A DNA stretch of 64,000 nucleotides from assembly GCA_902798915.1 (NCBI GenBank), contig CADBYM010000008.1, forward strand, positions 1 through 64,000, in the 5' to 3' direction. The position numbers and the translations under genes were made by a program. This document shows positions 31,727-42,146 of the stretch, piece after piece. The DNA is from an uncultured Coriobacteriaceae bacterium. GTDB taxonomy: Bacteria > Actinomycetota > Coriobacteriia > Coriobacteriales > Atopobiaceae. Position 1 is the stretch's first letter. Every line of letters begins with the position of its first letter. Below the pieces are notes generated by a model, which was not told the DNA's origin, did not search any database, and saw only the letters and a list, made by a program, of their open reading frames with translations.

Positions 31727-32983
31727 GTGGACAAGAAGCGATTGGATGCTCGATACGTGATAGTGGCGGTCGCCGTCTGCCTGATGGCGTGCGGGACGAT
31801 GGGGCTTCCCAACGCGTATGGGGTCTTCTACACTCCGATGTCGGATGCGCTGGGGGCGGGGCGCGGTGCCGTCACCATGCACATGTCCATATCCAACCTC
31901 ATCATTGGGCTGTTTACGCCCATCGTGGCGAAGTCCCTCGCGCACGGTCACAAGATGCGCAACGTGCTGATGGTGGCGACTGCGCTCGTTCTCGTGTCCG
32001 GCGTGGTCATCGCGTTCGCGCCAAACACGCTGATCATGGACGTCGCGGCGGTCGTGCGCGGCATCGGCTTCGCGGCGGTCGCCATGTTCATCATTACCCT
32101 CTACATTGGCAACTGGTTCCAGAAGGGCCGTGGCACGATCACGGGCATCGCGCTCTCGGGCTCGGGCATCGGCTCCGCCATCGCGAGCCCCATCGTCACC
32201 GCTTGCATCGAGACCTTCGGCTACCAGGTGGCCTACCTTGGTTTCGTCGGCTTCACCGTGCTCACGATTCTGCCCGTGATGCTGCTTTGCCCGCTCACCC
32301 CCGAGGAGGTCGGGCTCAAGCCATACGGGGCGGACGAGACGGACGACGCGGCTGCGGACGAAAGCCCGGCATCGGAGGATCTGGGCCTCAAGCTGGTGCT
32401 CCTCTCGCCGACCTTCGTCGTCCTGGTGCTCTTCGTCATCGCCATCGTGCTCATCACCACGCTCTCTGGACATATGGCGTCGCTTGCCCAGGACTATGGC
32501 TACAGCGCGCAGGTGGGAGCGCTGCTGCTCTCGGCGTCCATGGTGGGCAACGTCGTGAGCAAGTTCGCCCTCGGTGCCATCGCCGATCGCATCGGTGCCT
32601 TCCGCGCCTGCGTGATCTCGCTCGTGACGACGCTCGTGGGCCTGTTGCTCATCCTCTTTAACCTGGGCGGCCAAATGGCGCTTCTGGTCTCGGGCTTCCT
32701 CTACGGCACGTGCTTCTCCATCGGCTCCTTGGGCATATCGCTGCTCACGCGCTACATCTTTGGAGATGCTCAGTACGCGGACGCGTACTCCACCATCTCG
32801 CTCGTGACCAGCGTCGCCTCGGCACTCGGAGTCACGGCTGCCGGGCTTGCCTACGACGTCACGGGCTCGTACGCCGCGCCCATCATCGCGGGCATCGTGC
32901 TCGTGGGCGTTGCCGGAGGGTGCCTTGCCTACCTCCGCTGGCGCGTGACCACGCGGCCTTGGGAGAAGCGCGCGGCAGCATAA
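31727..32983 (+). CDS. MFS transporter, OFA (oxalate/formate antiporter-like) type
   Basis: 418 residues with a GTG start behind AGGAGG. Twelve hydrophobic segments, with a central loop (PYGADETDDAAADESPASED) between helices 6 and 7. The first-half motif GLPNAYGVFYTPMSDALGAGRGAVTM and PEEVGLKPYG before the loop are typical of OFA/monocarboxylate-type MFS carriers in gut anaerobes. Likely takes up or exchanges a small carboxylate, under control of the divergent LysR regulator. Confidence 0.85.
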   Translation: MDKKRLDARYVIVAVAVCLMACGTMGLPNAYGVFYTPMSDALGAGRGAVTMHMSISNLIIGLFTPIVAKSLAHGHKMRNVLMVATALVLVSGVVIAFAPNTLIMDVAAVVRGIGFAAVAMFIITLYIGNWFQKGRGTITGIALSGSGIGSAIASPIVTACIETFGYQVAYLGFVGFTVLTILPVMLLCPLTPEEVGLKPYGADETDDAAADESPASEDLGLKLVLLSPTFVVLVLFVIAIVLITTLSGHMASLAQDYGYSAQVGALLLSASMVGNVVSKFALGAIADRIGAFRACVISLVTTLVGLLLILFNLGGQMALLVSGFLYGTCFSIGSLGISLLTRYIFGDAQYADAYSTISLVTSVASALGVTAAGLAYDVTGSYAAPIIAGIVLVGVAGGCLAYLRWRVTTRPWEKRAAA

Positions 32984-33002
32984 CACGGCCTGGCGAGTGC
33001 CT

Positions 33003-33245
33003 CCTAACAGAAAGAGAGCTTGTGGCACGGCCGGGGGGCGCGGCCTAACGAAATGGGAGCTTGTGGCGCGGCCGGGGGGCGCGCCCTAACGAAATGGGAG
33101 CTTGTGGCACGTCTTCTAACACAATTGGACCTTGTGGCACGCCGCAAGGTCCGTTTTCGTTAGGTGCCCTGCCACAAGTTCGAATCTCGTTAGGAGTTTT
33201 TGCCACAAGGTCCCTTTTCGTTAGGCCGTTCCGCCACAAATGTCC
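33003..33245. repeat. Core-repeat array A (four direct then four inverted copies)
   Basis: Plus-sense copies of CTAACGAAATGGGAG-CTTGTGGC at 33003, 33044, 33085 and 33115, about 41 nt apart at first, with GC-rich similar spacers. Then minus-sense copies at 33141, 33171, 33202 and a partial one at 33233. The two halves can pair into a long hairpin. It fills the 395-nt gap between the MFS and ChbG genes, in which no other gene is seen. Confidence 0.8.
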
Positions 33246-33378
33246 GCGCGCAGTCCACCGCACAGAGACTGGCCTCCTTGTCCGGCCGACTGTCCGTTCG
33301 GCTACCGCCCTGGGCATTTGCTGTCCCCATGTGATGGTATCCTTCTCGACAAAGGCACAACCGAGAGGGGAGAGCCAC

Positions 33379-34125
33379 ATGCTGCGAATCCTGCTGCGTG
33401 CGGACGATTTGGGTTACTCCGAGGGCGTCAACTGCGGGCTCGCCTGGGCCTGCGACAACGGGCTTCCCATGAACGTCGGTCTCATGGTGAATCTTCCCGG
33501 TGTGCGCCATGGTTGGGAACTCATTGCCGAGAAGGACTATTGCCTGGGCATGCACGCCACCATCTCGGCGGGCGAACCGACCAGTGACCCCACGGCGGTG
33601 CCTTCTCTCGTCGACGAGACGGGCCGCTTTCGCTCGTCGGGCTTCTATCGCAGCGCCGCGTCCGACCCCGCGACTCTTGATGACGTGGAGTGCGAGGTCG
33701 AAGCCCAGTTCCGGGCGTTCGTTGAGCTCGTTGGTCGTGAGCCAGACTACCTCGACGTCCATGCCGTCGGCAGCGCGAACTTTGTCATCGGTACGGGTAA
33801 CGTGGCCTCTAGGCATGGCAAGCCGTTCTCGTATCTCGCCCCAAGCGGGCAGACGATGCATGTGGGGTCGAGCAACGTGCTCCTCCATAGCAGTACGGGA
33901 GACCTCAAGCAGATCATCGCGGGCGTGATTGCAGCGGATGCGCAGGCACCCGAGCCCGTGGTCCACGCCCTCATGCTCCACCCGGGCTTCGTTGACGCGC
34001 AGCTCATGCGCGGTTCCTCGCTCACCCTTCCACGTACCGTCGACGCAGAGATTCTGCGCAGCCCCGAGCTGCAGGCGTTTGCCGACCGAGGCGACGTTGA
34101 GCTCGTTACCTACCGAGACCTATAG
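33379..34125 (+). CDS. ChbG/YdjC-family carbohydrate deacetylase
   Basis: 248 residues with AGGGGAGAG before the ATG. The start RILLRADDLGYSEGVNCGLA carries the Asp-Asp metal motif, GMHATIS and the YLDVHAVGS motif the His ligands, and LMLHPGFVDAQL the last His. The family removes acetyl groups from chito-oligosaccharides or related sugars. It is followed by a HAD gene after 37 nt. Confidence 0.85.
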   Translation: MLRILLRADDLGYSEGVNCGLAWACDNGLPMNVGLMVNLPGVRHGWELIAEKDYCLGMHATISAGEPTSDPTAVPSLVDETGRFRSSGFYRSAASDPATLDDVECEVEAQFRAFVELVGREPDYLDVHAVGSANFVIGTGNVASRHGKPFSYLAPSGQTMHVGSSNVLLHSSTGDLKQIIAGVIAADAQAPEPVVHALMLHPGFVDAQLMRGSSLTLPRTVDAEILRSPELQAFADRGDVELVTYRDL

Positions 34126-34162
34126 GACCGGTCCTATTCACACCACATGCAAGGGGGTTCCC

Positions 34163-34954
34163 ATGACCAAGAGGCGCTATTTGTTCTTTGACATCGACGG
34201 CACGTTGGCCGCAGGAGGCTACGGGGAGACCTTCATCCCCACCACCACGCGGATGGCCCTCGACCGCTTGCGCGAGGCAGGGCACTTCTTGGCAATCTCC
34301 ACTGGTCGGTCCCAGGCCATGGCCGTCGATATGATGCACGACATGGGCTTCGAGAACATGGTCTCCGACGGAGGCTACGGCGTCACCATCGACGGCGAGC
34401 TTCTGGGCATCACGCCCCTCCCGCGCGATAAGATGATCGCGCTCATCCGCGAATGCGAGGAGAAGGGCTTCCCGTGGGGTCTGCAGGTAGAGAACTCGGT
34501 GACGCGCTTCGTACCGGACGAGCGCTTCATGGACTTCACGCATGACGTGTACATGAAGGCGCGCGTGGTGCCCGGTCTTGACCCTGCGGACTATCCGGAG
34601 ATCTACAAGGCGTATGTCGCCTGTTACGCGCCGGACGAGCAGAAGCTCGAGACCCTGAAGGAGCTGCCGTGGTGCCGCTTCCACAAGGAGTACCTCTTCG
34701 TTGAGCCCGCGGACAAGGCCTTTGGCATCCGCAAGATCATGGATCACCTGGGGGCTGACTATTCCGACGTTATCGTCTTTGGCGATGCGATGAATGACGT
34801 CTCCATGTTCGTGGACGGTTGGTACAAGGTCGCCATGGGCAATGCCTGCGACGAGGTGAAGGCGCTCGCCGACCTTGTCACCACCGATGTCATCACCGAT
34901 GGCATATGGAATGCTTGCGAAACGCTGGGACTCTTCGATCCCGTTGACGAATAA
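34163..34954 (+). CDS. HAD-superfamily Cof-type phosphatase
   Basis: 263 residues, AAGGGGG 5 nt before the ATG. Motif I YLFFDIDGTLAAGG, motif II AISTGRSQA, and motif IV IVFGDAMNDVSMF are complete; the cap is of the C2B type. Probably co-transcribed with the ChbG gene. Substrate unknown. Confidence 0.88.
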   Translation: MTKRRYLFFDIDGTLAAGGYGETFIPTTTRMALDRLREAGHFLAISTGRSQAMAVDMMHDMGFENMVSDGGYGVTIDGELLGITPLPRDKMIALIRECEEKGFPWGLQVENSVTRFVPDERFMDFTHDVYMKARVVPGLDPADYPEIYKAYVACYAPDEQKLETLKELPWCRFHKEYLFVEPADKAFGIRKIMDHLGADYSDVIVFGDAMNDVSMFVDGWYKVAMGNACDEVKALADLVTTDVITDGIWNACETLGLFDPVDE

Positions 34955-34996
34955 CCTCTGAACACCTGAATTCGTGACTCTGCGAAGAAGACTCCC

Positions 34997-37594
34997 ATGC
35001 AGGACGTAGTTGCCCAGCTCCAGACGAACGCTCGCGACCATGCCGACAAACCGGCTCTCATATATCATGACCAGACAATAACGTACGGCCAGCTAGATGT
35101 CCAGTCCGAGCGCATCGCCGCAGCCCTTGTTGCGCGTGGCGCGCAGGCGGAGATGGTGTACCCGATCCTCATGGAGCGCAGTCCTGCCTATGTTGCGGCG
35201 CTTCTTGGCGTCATGCGTGCGGGCGCTGCCGCCGCCCCTCTGAGCATGGCCTATCCGCAGGAGCGCGTGGACCTCATCACGCATGACTGCGGTGCGGAGC
35301 TGGTGGTGGACGATGCCTTTGTGAGGGAGGCCCTTGCGGAGGCTCCCACGCTGCAGAACGAACCCGAGCGCTCGCCGGACTCCGCGGCTCTCGTTGTCTA
35401 CACCTCCGGATCTACGGGAAGGCCCAAGGGAATCGTCCATGAGCACGCGGAGCTTGCTGCCGCCATAGAGCGGACGATGGGCGGGGGAGGCGCGTTGCCG
35501 CGCGTGGAGGGCGACGTGCACCTCTCCATAACGCCGTTCTCATTCGTTGCCATGGTCGTTGACCTGCTCATGCCATTGTGCGCGGCAAACACCATTCACA
35601 TCCTCAGCGAAGAAGAGCGCCGCGATCCTGCGCGCATCGTTGACTACCTTAGTAGCCATGGCATGACGACCATGTTTGCAAGCCCGCAGCTTCTGCGGCA
35701 GCTTCCACAGCTGCCCTCGTGTCTGCGTGTGGTGGACGTCGGCGGTGAGCGCATGGGCAACGTTGCACCGCACAATGCGGCGATAAGAAACGCGTATGGC
35801 ATGAGCGAGATCGCGGGCACCGTGTTTGCCCGGGTGATTGACCGCGTTTACGATAACGCTCCCTTGGGGGAGCCACTGCCGGGCATCGTTGCCTACCTTC
35901 TGGATGAGGACGGCAATCCCGTGCCGCCGGGAGAAGAGGGCGAGCTCTACCTCGCCGGTCCGGTGGCACGCGGCTACCTCAACCTGCCCGAACTCACCGC
36001 GCAGACCTTCTTGGCAAATCCGTTCGCGAGCGAGGACGGTCATCCACGTCTGCTGCGGACGGGCGACATCTTTGTTCATGATGCCGCGCATGGCTATGTG
36101 TACGTGAACCGACGCGACTGGATGCTGAAGGTCAACGGTCAGCGCGTCGAGCTTGGCGAGGTGGAGACGAGAATTGCCCATCATCCGCAGGTCAGCGTCG
36201 CCGCATGCCGTGGCTTCACCGACAAAGACGGCCAGACCTACGTTGCCGCGTTCTATGCCGCGAAGAAGGACGAGGAAGGGATGGTAGACGACGCGACACT
36301 TCGCGAGTACCTGGCCAAATCGTTGCCGAGCTACATGATTCCCCGCTTCTTCGTGTGCCTGAACGAGCTGCCGCTCAACGCCAACGGAAAGATCGACCGC
36401 ATGGCGTTGCCCGAACCCGACGCAAATGCCTGGCGCGCGGTCTACGTCGCCGCATCCAACGCGCGCGAGGAGCTGGTGTGCGCGGCCTTCGAGCAGGCGC
36501 TTGGGCTCGACCGCATCGGCATGGACGATAACTTCCTCGCGTTGGGTGGCGACTCCATTCGCGTCATGCGGCTCGCCACGCTCCTTGGTCGGAGCGGCCT
36601 GAAGGCGGACGCTCGGCTCGTGCTCACGGACCGCACGCCGCGTTCCCTCTGCGCGGCTCTCGACGAGGCCGTCGCGAGCGGTGTCCGCGAACTGCCACGT
36701 CTCGCGGACTACCCCCTGAGCCAGACGCAGCTTGGCATCTATGCGGAGTGTGCGGCACGGCCTGATGAGCTGCTGTACCACATAGCCGGTTGCCTGCGCC
36801 TCGACGCCGGCGTGGATGCGGCTCGATTGGCGGATGCCCTGCGTGCTGCCGTCGATGCGCACCCCCAGCTCAAAGGAACGCTGTTCTTGTCCGATGACGG
36901 CATTCCGCGTATGCGCCGCAACGACGACGCTCCTGCCGAGGTGGGACTCGTGGAGTTCGCTGACGACGCAGCTATGGCCGAGTTCCGCGTCGCGTTCATC
37001 ACGCCCTTCGACCTCGACGGCGGACCTCTGTATCGCCTCACGGTGGCACGCACCTCTGACGCGACGCGCCTGTACTATGACTTCCATCACATCGTCTTCG
37101 ACGGCACGTCACTTGGCATCCTCTTGCGCGACACGTCTGCTGCCTATGTGGGTGAGCTCCTCGAGGCCGAGACGTGGTCTGGCTACGAGGTGAGCCAGGA
37201 AGAGGAGCTGCGCCGAGAAGGGCCGACGTATGGGCGTGTGCGCGACTTCTACCAAAGGACCTTCGGTGGCCTCGAGGTCGAGAGTCTGCCGATTCCCGAT
37301 GCGCTCGACGATCCGGGCGAGGGCCAGAGCGAGCTGGTCGTACCTTGTGGTCTTGGCGTGAGCCAACTTGAGGCCTTTGCCGTACGCTACCGCACGACGG
37401 CTAACGTCGTCGCCACGGCTGCGTTCGCACTTGTTGCCGGTGCCTACGCAAACGCGGACGAGGCACTCTTTGCCACCATCTACAACGGGCGCGGGGACAG
37501 ACGACGTGGTTTCCATCCTCATCCCGCGTGGATTCTGGATGGCGATTGCGCCATTCGCCGCCCTCAAGGCCGGCTGCGCCTATCAGCCGCTTGA
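34997..37594 (+). CDS. Nonribosomal peptide synthetase, segment 1: loading A-T and partial C
   Basis: An 865-codon frame; the authentic sequence runs to about 37493, after which the frame is shifted. Adenylation domain, residues 1-490: YTSGSTGRPKG (135-145), AYGMSEIAG (264), RTGDIF (354), NGQRVELGEVE (380), NGKIDR (462, with the catalytic Lys). The position of Asp235 in phenylalanine-activating domains is Val here (PFSFVAMVVD), so the substrate probably lacks an alpha-amino group. Carrier domain with LGGDSIRV (Ser near 519). Condensation domain from 570 with FHHIVFDG (HHxxxDG intact), breaking off at ATIYNGR. There is no starter condensation domain. The start ATG has only a weak ribosome site. 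It follows the HAD gene by 42 nt. Confidence 0.82.
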   Translation: MQDVVAQLQTNARDHADKPALIYHDQTITYGQLDVQSERIAAALVARGAQAEMVYPILMERSPAYVAALLGVMRAGAAAAPLSMAYPQERVDLITHDCGAELVVDDAFVREALAEAPTLQNEPERSPDSAALVVYTSGSTGRPKGIVHEHAELAAAIERTMGGGGALPRVEGDVHLSITPFSFVAMVVDLLMPLCAANTIHILSEEERRDPARIVDYLSSHGMTTMFASPQLLRQLPQLPSCLRVVDVGGERMGNVAPHNAAIRNAYGMSEIAGTVFARVIDRVYDNAPLGEPLPGIVAYLLDEDGNPVPPGEEGELYLAGPVARGYLNLPELTAQTFLANPFASEDGHPRLLRTGDIFVHDAAHGYVYVNRRDWMLKVNGQRVELGEVETRIAHHPQVSVAACRGFTDKDGQTYVAAFYAAKKDEEGMVDDATLREYLAKSLPSYMIPRFFVCLNELPLNANGKIDRMALPEPDANAWRAVYVAASNAREELVCAAFEQALGLDRIGMDDNFLALGGDSIRVMRLATLLGRSGLKADARLVLTDRTPRSLCAALDEAVASGVRELPRLADYPLSQTQLGIYAECAARPDELLYHIAGCLRLDAGVDAARLADALRAAVDAHPQLKGTLFLSDDGIPRMRRNDDAPAEVGLVEFADDAAMAEFRVAFITPFDLDGGPLYRLTVARTSDATRLYYDFHHIVFDGTSLGILLRDTSAAYVGELLEAETWSGYEVSQEEELRREGPTYGRVRDFYQRTFGGLEVESLPIPDALDDPGEGQSELVVPCGLGVSQLEAFAVRYRTTANVVATAAFALVAGAYANADEALFATIYNGRGDRRRGFHPHPAWILDGDCAIRRPQGRLRLSAA

Positions 37595-40500
37595 CTCCAC
37601 GTATCCACCGGAGCGCCTGAGCTTTATGGCACAAGATGCCGGCGCTACCGTGCTCGTAACGACGTCCGAGCTTCGTCCGCGCGTGGAGGGCTACGACGGA
37701 CCCGTGGTCCTTTTGGATGAGGTGCCAACCGTGACCGCCGTCGACGTCGCGACGCGCGAGGCCGTCGCCGCACTGCCCAAGCCGACGGCTGAGTCGCGCC
37801 TCACCCTTCTCTACACCTCAGGCTCCACGGGCGTGCCCAAGGGCGTGCAGCTCACACACGGCAACCTCGTATGCTTCCTCGCGTGGTATCACCGGCGCTT
37901 CCGGATCGACGAGACATGTCGCGTGGGCGCCTACGCCTCCTTTGGCTTCGACGCAAACATGATGGACATGTACTCTGCCCTCACCGCAGGCGCCGGTGTC
38001 GTGATCGTGCCGGAAGAGATGCGGCTCGAGATTGCAAACATGGCGAACTACCTCGATGAACGCAAGACGACACACATCTTCCTCACCACGCAGGTCGGCC
38101 GTCAGTTCGCACTCTACGCGCACCCCAAGCATCTGCGCTACCTGAGTGTGGGCGGCGAGAAGCTCGTAACGCTGGACCCGCCGGAAGGCTACGAGTTCCT
38201 CAACGTGTATGGTCCCACGGAGACCACCATCTACTTGACCGAGCACACCGTGACCTCCCGAGAGGCAAACGTCGCCATAGGTCATCCGCTCGACAACGTG
38301 CACTTGTACATCGTGGATGGCCACGGCAGGCGCGTGCCGCCGGGAGCCTGCGGAGAGCTGCTCGCGGCCGGACCGCACGTGGGTATCGGCTACCTCAACA
38401 GGCCCGAGAAGACCGCAGAGGTCTTCGTCCGCAATCCGTTCGTGAGCGACGCGGAGGCAGGGGTCTCCGCCTTGCAGCACCTAGATCGCGCCTACTGTAC
38501 CGGTGACGTGGTGCGCTACCGCATGGATGGCGAAATCGAGTTCGTGGGGCGCGCCGACGGTCAGGTGAAGATTCGCGGCTTCCGCATCGAGCTCGCCGAG
38601 GTGGAGGGCGTCGTGCGCGAGTTCCCCGGCGTCACCGACGCCACCGTGGCCGCCTTCGACAAGCCCTCGGGAGGCAAGTACGTGGCTGCCTACGTCGTTT
38701 CGGGCGAGACTGTAGACCCCGCCGAATTCGCCGCGTTCATCCGTGAGCGCAAGCCGCCTTACATGGTGCCCGAGGTCGTCATGCAGATTGACGCCATCCC
38801 GCTCAACCAGAACGGCAAGGTGAATCGCCGCGCGTTGCCTGAGCCGGTCCGTCGCGAGCACGAGCGCACCGAGCCCGCCACCGAGACGCAGCGCCGCCTC
38901 TTCGACCTTGCGGCCGAGGCGCTCGGCCACGAGGACTTCGGCGCAGACACCGATCTTTACGAGGCTGGGCTCACCTCCATCAACTCCATCCAACTCAACG
39001 CGCTCATCGCGCGTGCGTTCGGCGTGGACCTTCGCACGTCCGACCTGCGCGCCAATCCCACGGTGGTGGCACTAGAGGCGCTCCTGCAAACCCATGACCA
39101 AGAGGTCCACGAGTCCATCGTCACGCGCGACCCCTCGATGCCCTGCCCGCTGACTACCAGTCAGCAAGGCGTCTTCGTGGACTCCGTCGCAAATCCGGGC
39201 AGCACGATCTACAACATCCCCTACTTGTTGCGCATCGGTGCGAGCATCGACCTCGACCGCTTGGCCCAGGCGATAGGCGCGGCGGTTGCGGCACATCCCT
39301 GCCTCGATGTCCGCCTGTCGCTTGATGACGATGGCGAGGTTCGCCAGCGACTCGCGAACGATGCCGAGCCGTTTGCGCCATCTACCATCGAGGGGCTGGA
39401 CAAAGCCACGCTCGTGCGTCCGTTTGACCTATTGGGCGGTCGTCTCTTCCGTGTGGAGATTCATCGCGCGACGGACGGCACGTATCTCTTCATCGACGCC
39501 CATCACATCGTGGCCGACGGAAGCTCGCTCTCCGTGCTCTTGGACTACATCAACCGTGCCTATGCGGGCGAAGTCCTGGAACCGGAGGACTATGGCATGC
39601 TCGACGTCGCGCTGGCCGACCAAGAGTTGCGCCAAGGCGATGCTTACAACGCGGCGGAGGCGTTCTATCGCGAGCGGTATGAGGGCTGCATGCCGACGAC
39701 CGACCTCGCGCACGACCACGAGCAGCCCCCTGCCCGCTGCGCTTCGTTGCTGCGCACGAGCACGCTGGTTTCACCCACAGCGCTTGAGGCCCGTTGCGCA
39801 GAGCTCGGCGTCACGCCCAACGCGTTCTTTGTGGGCGCGTTCGGCGCCGTGCTCGCACGCTACCACTTTCAGCGGGAGGCGACCTTCGTCACCATCTACC
39901 ACGGGCGCAACGAGGCGCGGCTCGCTCGCTCGGTGGGCATGTTCGTAAAGACGCTGCCCGTGCGCGTGGACACGTCACTTGCCGCGGCGGACTACTTTGC
40001 GGCCGTGCGCGACCTGCTCATGGGCTGCATGGACAACGACATATTCCCGTTCGCTGAGGTGAGTCGCGCATACGGCATCGCTCCCACCACGCTTCTGGCG
40101 TATCAGGGTTCAGACTTCAACGTACGAGAGCTCTGTGGCGAGCCGGCCGAGCTCATACGGCTGGATCTGGACGCCGCCAAGGAGCCTCTGAGTCTCTCGG
40201 TGGCGGTGAGCGGCGACGTGCACACCTACGACCTGCAGTACCGGTCCGACCTCTACGACGAGGCTACGGTGGGCTGGCTCATCGACAGCCTCGAGCTCGC
40301 GCTCAACCAGCTCATCGAAGGCCGCGATCCCGCAGGCCTGCAGCTACTCTTTGACGAGGCGTCGCGCATGGTGGATGTGCCCGCGCATGCCGGCAAGACC
40401 TTCGTGGACCTCTTTGCCGAGACAGTCGCAGCCTACCCGACAAACGTCGCCGTGCGTGATGCCGAGAGCCAGCTCACCTATGCCGAGCTCGATGTGGCCA

Positions 40501-42146
40501 CTGCGGCCGTGGCGGCTCGCCTGCGCGAGACGGGCTTTGGACCCGAGCAGTACGCCTGCGTGCTGGCCGGTCGTACGAAGGAGTTCGTCATAGGCGTGAT
40601 CGGCGCTATGCGCGCCGGTGGTGCCTACGTGCCCATGGACCCGGACTACCCGACTGACCGCTTGGCATACATGTTGGAAAACAGCGATGCCCAACACCTC
40701 CTGCTCATGCCCGAGTACGCAGACCTCGTGAGCGGCTTTGATGGCGTGCGCGTGGACCTCGCCGATGTCGCAACCGCACCGGCGACGCCCGCAGAGCTCG
40801 AGTCCTGGCGTCCGAGCCCGCAGAACGTGGCCTACATGATCTATACCTCAGGCTCTACCGGCAAGCCCAAGGGCGTCATGCTCGAGCATCACAATCTGAT
40901 GAACCTCATCGAGCATCTCCAGAGCTTCCAGAAGCCCACTGCCGATGATGTGTACGGCGAGTTTGCCAGCTTCTGCTTCGATGCCTCGGTGCACGACCTC
41001 TTCGTGCCCTTTACCGTGGGTGCGAGTCTCTACATCATCCCATCCGGGGTGCGCCAGGATGCCATCGCCGTGTGCCAGACGTTCCAACGCGAGCCCATCA
41101 CCGTCTCCACCATGCCCACCCAGATGGGCGAGCTCGTGGTTGACCAGCTTGAGGTCGACTGCGCGCTGCGCATGATCTTCCTTGGTGGAGAGAAGTTCAA
41201 GCGCTTCTACGACCGCCCCTACGTGCTCGTAAACGGCTATGGCCCCACCGAGAACACCGTCGAGTCCACGCTCTACGTGGTGAGGGAGCCCGAGGACAAC
41301 ATCCCCATCGGTCGCTCAGTCCTCAACGTTCGCAGCTACGTGGTGGATGAGGAGATGCGTCGCGTGCCCGTGGGCGTACCTGGCGAGCTCGTGCATGCGG
41401 GACGTTCAGTCGCGCGCGGCTATCACAAGCTGCCCGAGAAGACTGCGGCCGCCTTCGTGGAGAACCCCTTCGCCACGTGCGAAGACGAGCGCGTGATGTA
41501 CCGCACGGGCGACCAGGTGCGCATGCGGGGCGATGGAAACATGCTCTACATCGGCCGCATCGACAACCAGGTGAAGATTCGCGGATACCGCGTGGAACTC
41601 GGCGAGATCGAGGGCGCCATGCTCTCGCACGACGGCGTGGATGAGGTTGCCGTCATTGCCTCGGACCTCAACGGCACCACCCACATCGTTGCCTATTGGA
41701 CCGGCGTGGACGTCGAGGACGCCGCGTGGCACGAGTTCCTCGCACCACTGATTCCCGACTACATGATGCCGAGCTTCTTCGTGCGCCTGGATGCCATGCC
41801 CGTCACTTCCGGCGGAAAGATTGACCGTCGTATGTTGCCAACTCCTGCGCTGGGAACTGCAAAAGAGGGCGACTATGCTGCTCCGACCACCGACCTCGAG
41901 CGTCAGCTGTGCGAGATGTTCGAGAAGGCCCTCGGTCGCGAGCGCGTGGGCATAGACGATGACTTCTTCGAGCTGGGGGGGCACGTCACTGAGCGCGAGC
42001 AAGGTGGCGGTGATGTGCTTCAATGCGCGTCTGCCGATCGTGTATGCCGACCTCTTCGAGCATCGCTGCGTGCGGGCGCTTGCGGATGTCGTAGGGCAAA
42101 GCGCGACGCCTGCCCCGCAGGAGCCCGAGCCCGAGGCCAAGCCTAA
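37489..42146 (+). CDS. Nonribosomal peptide synthetase, segment 2: partial A-T-C-A-T
   Basis: The frame carries recognisable NRPS sequence from about 37489 to 41981. It opens inside an adenylation domain (DDVVSILIPRGFWMA), so the end of the preceding C domain and the first ~50 residues of A are missing. A2 has YTSGSTGVPKG, NVYGPTETT and IRGFRIELAEVE; its Asp235 equivalent is kept (FGFDANMM). The carrier motif is GLTSINS. C2 has the DAHHIVADG active site. A3 has YTSGSTGKPKG, FCFDASVHD, NGYGPTENT, and GGKIDRR. The last carrier reads DDDFFELGG and is then thrown out of frame by a run of seven G at 41975-41981, ending in 55 unrelated residues. As written, the enzyme lacks the phosphopantetheine Ser and everything after it. 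Confidence 0.82.

Noticed and set aside
33003..33245. CRISPR array
   Set aside because: Spacers are short, similar to each other, and the repeats invert halfway; there are no cas genes.
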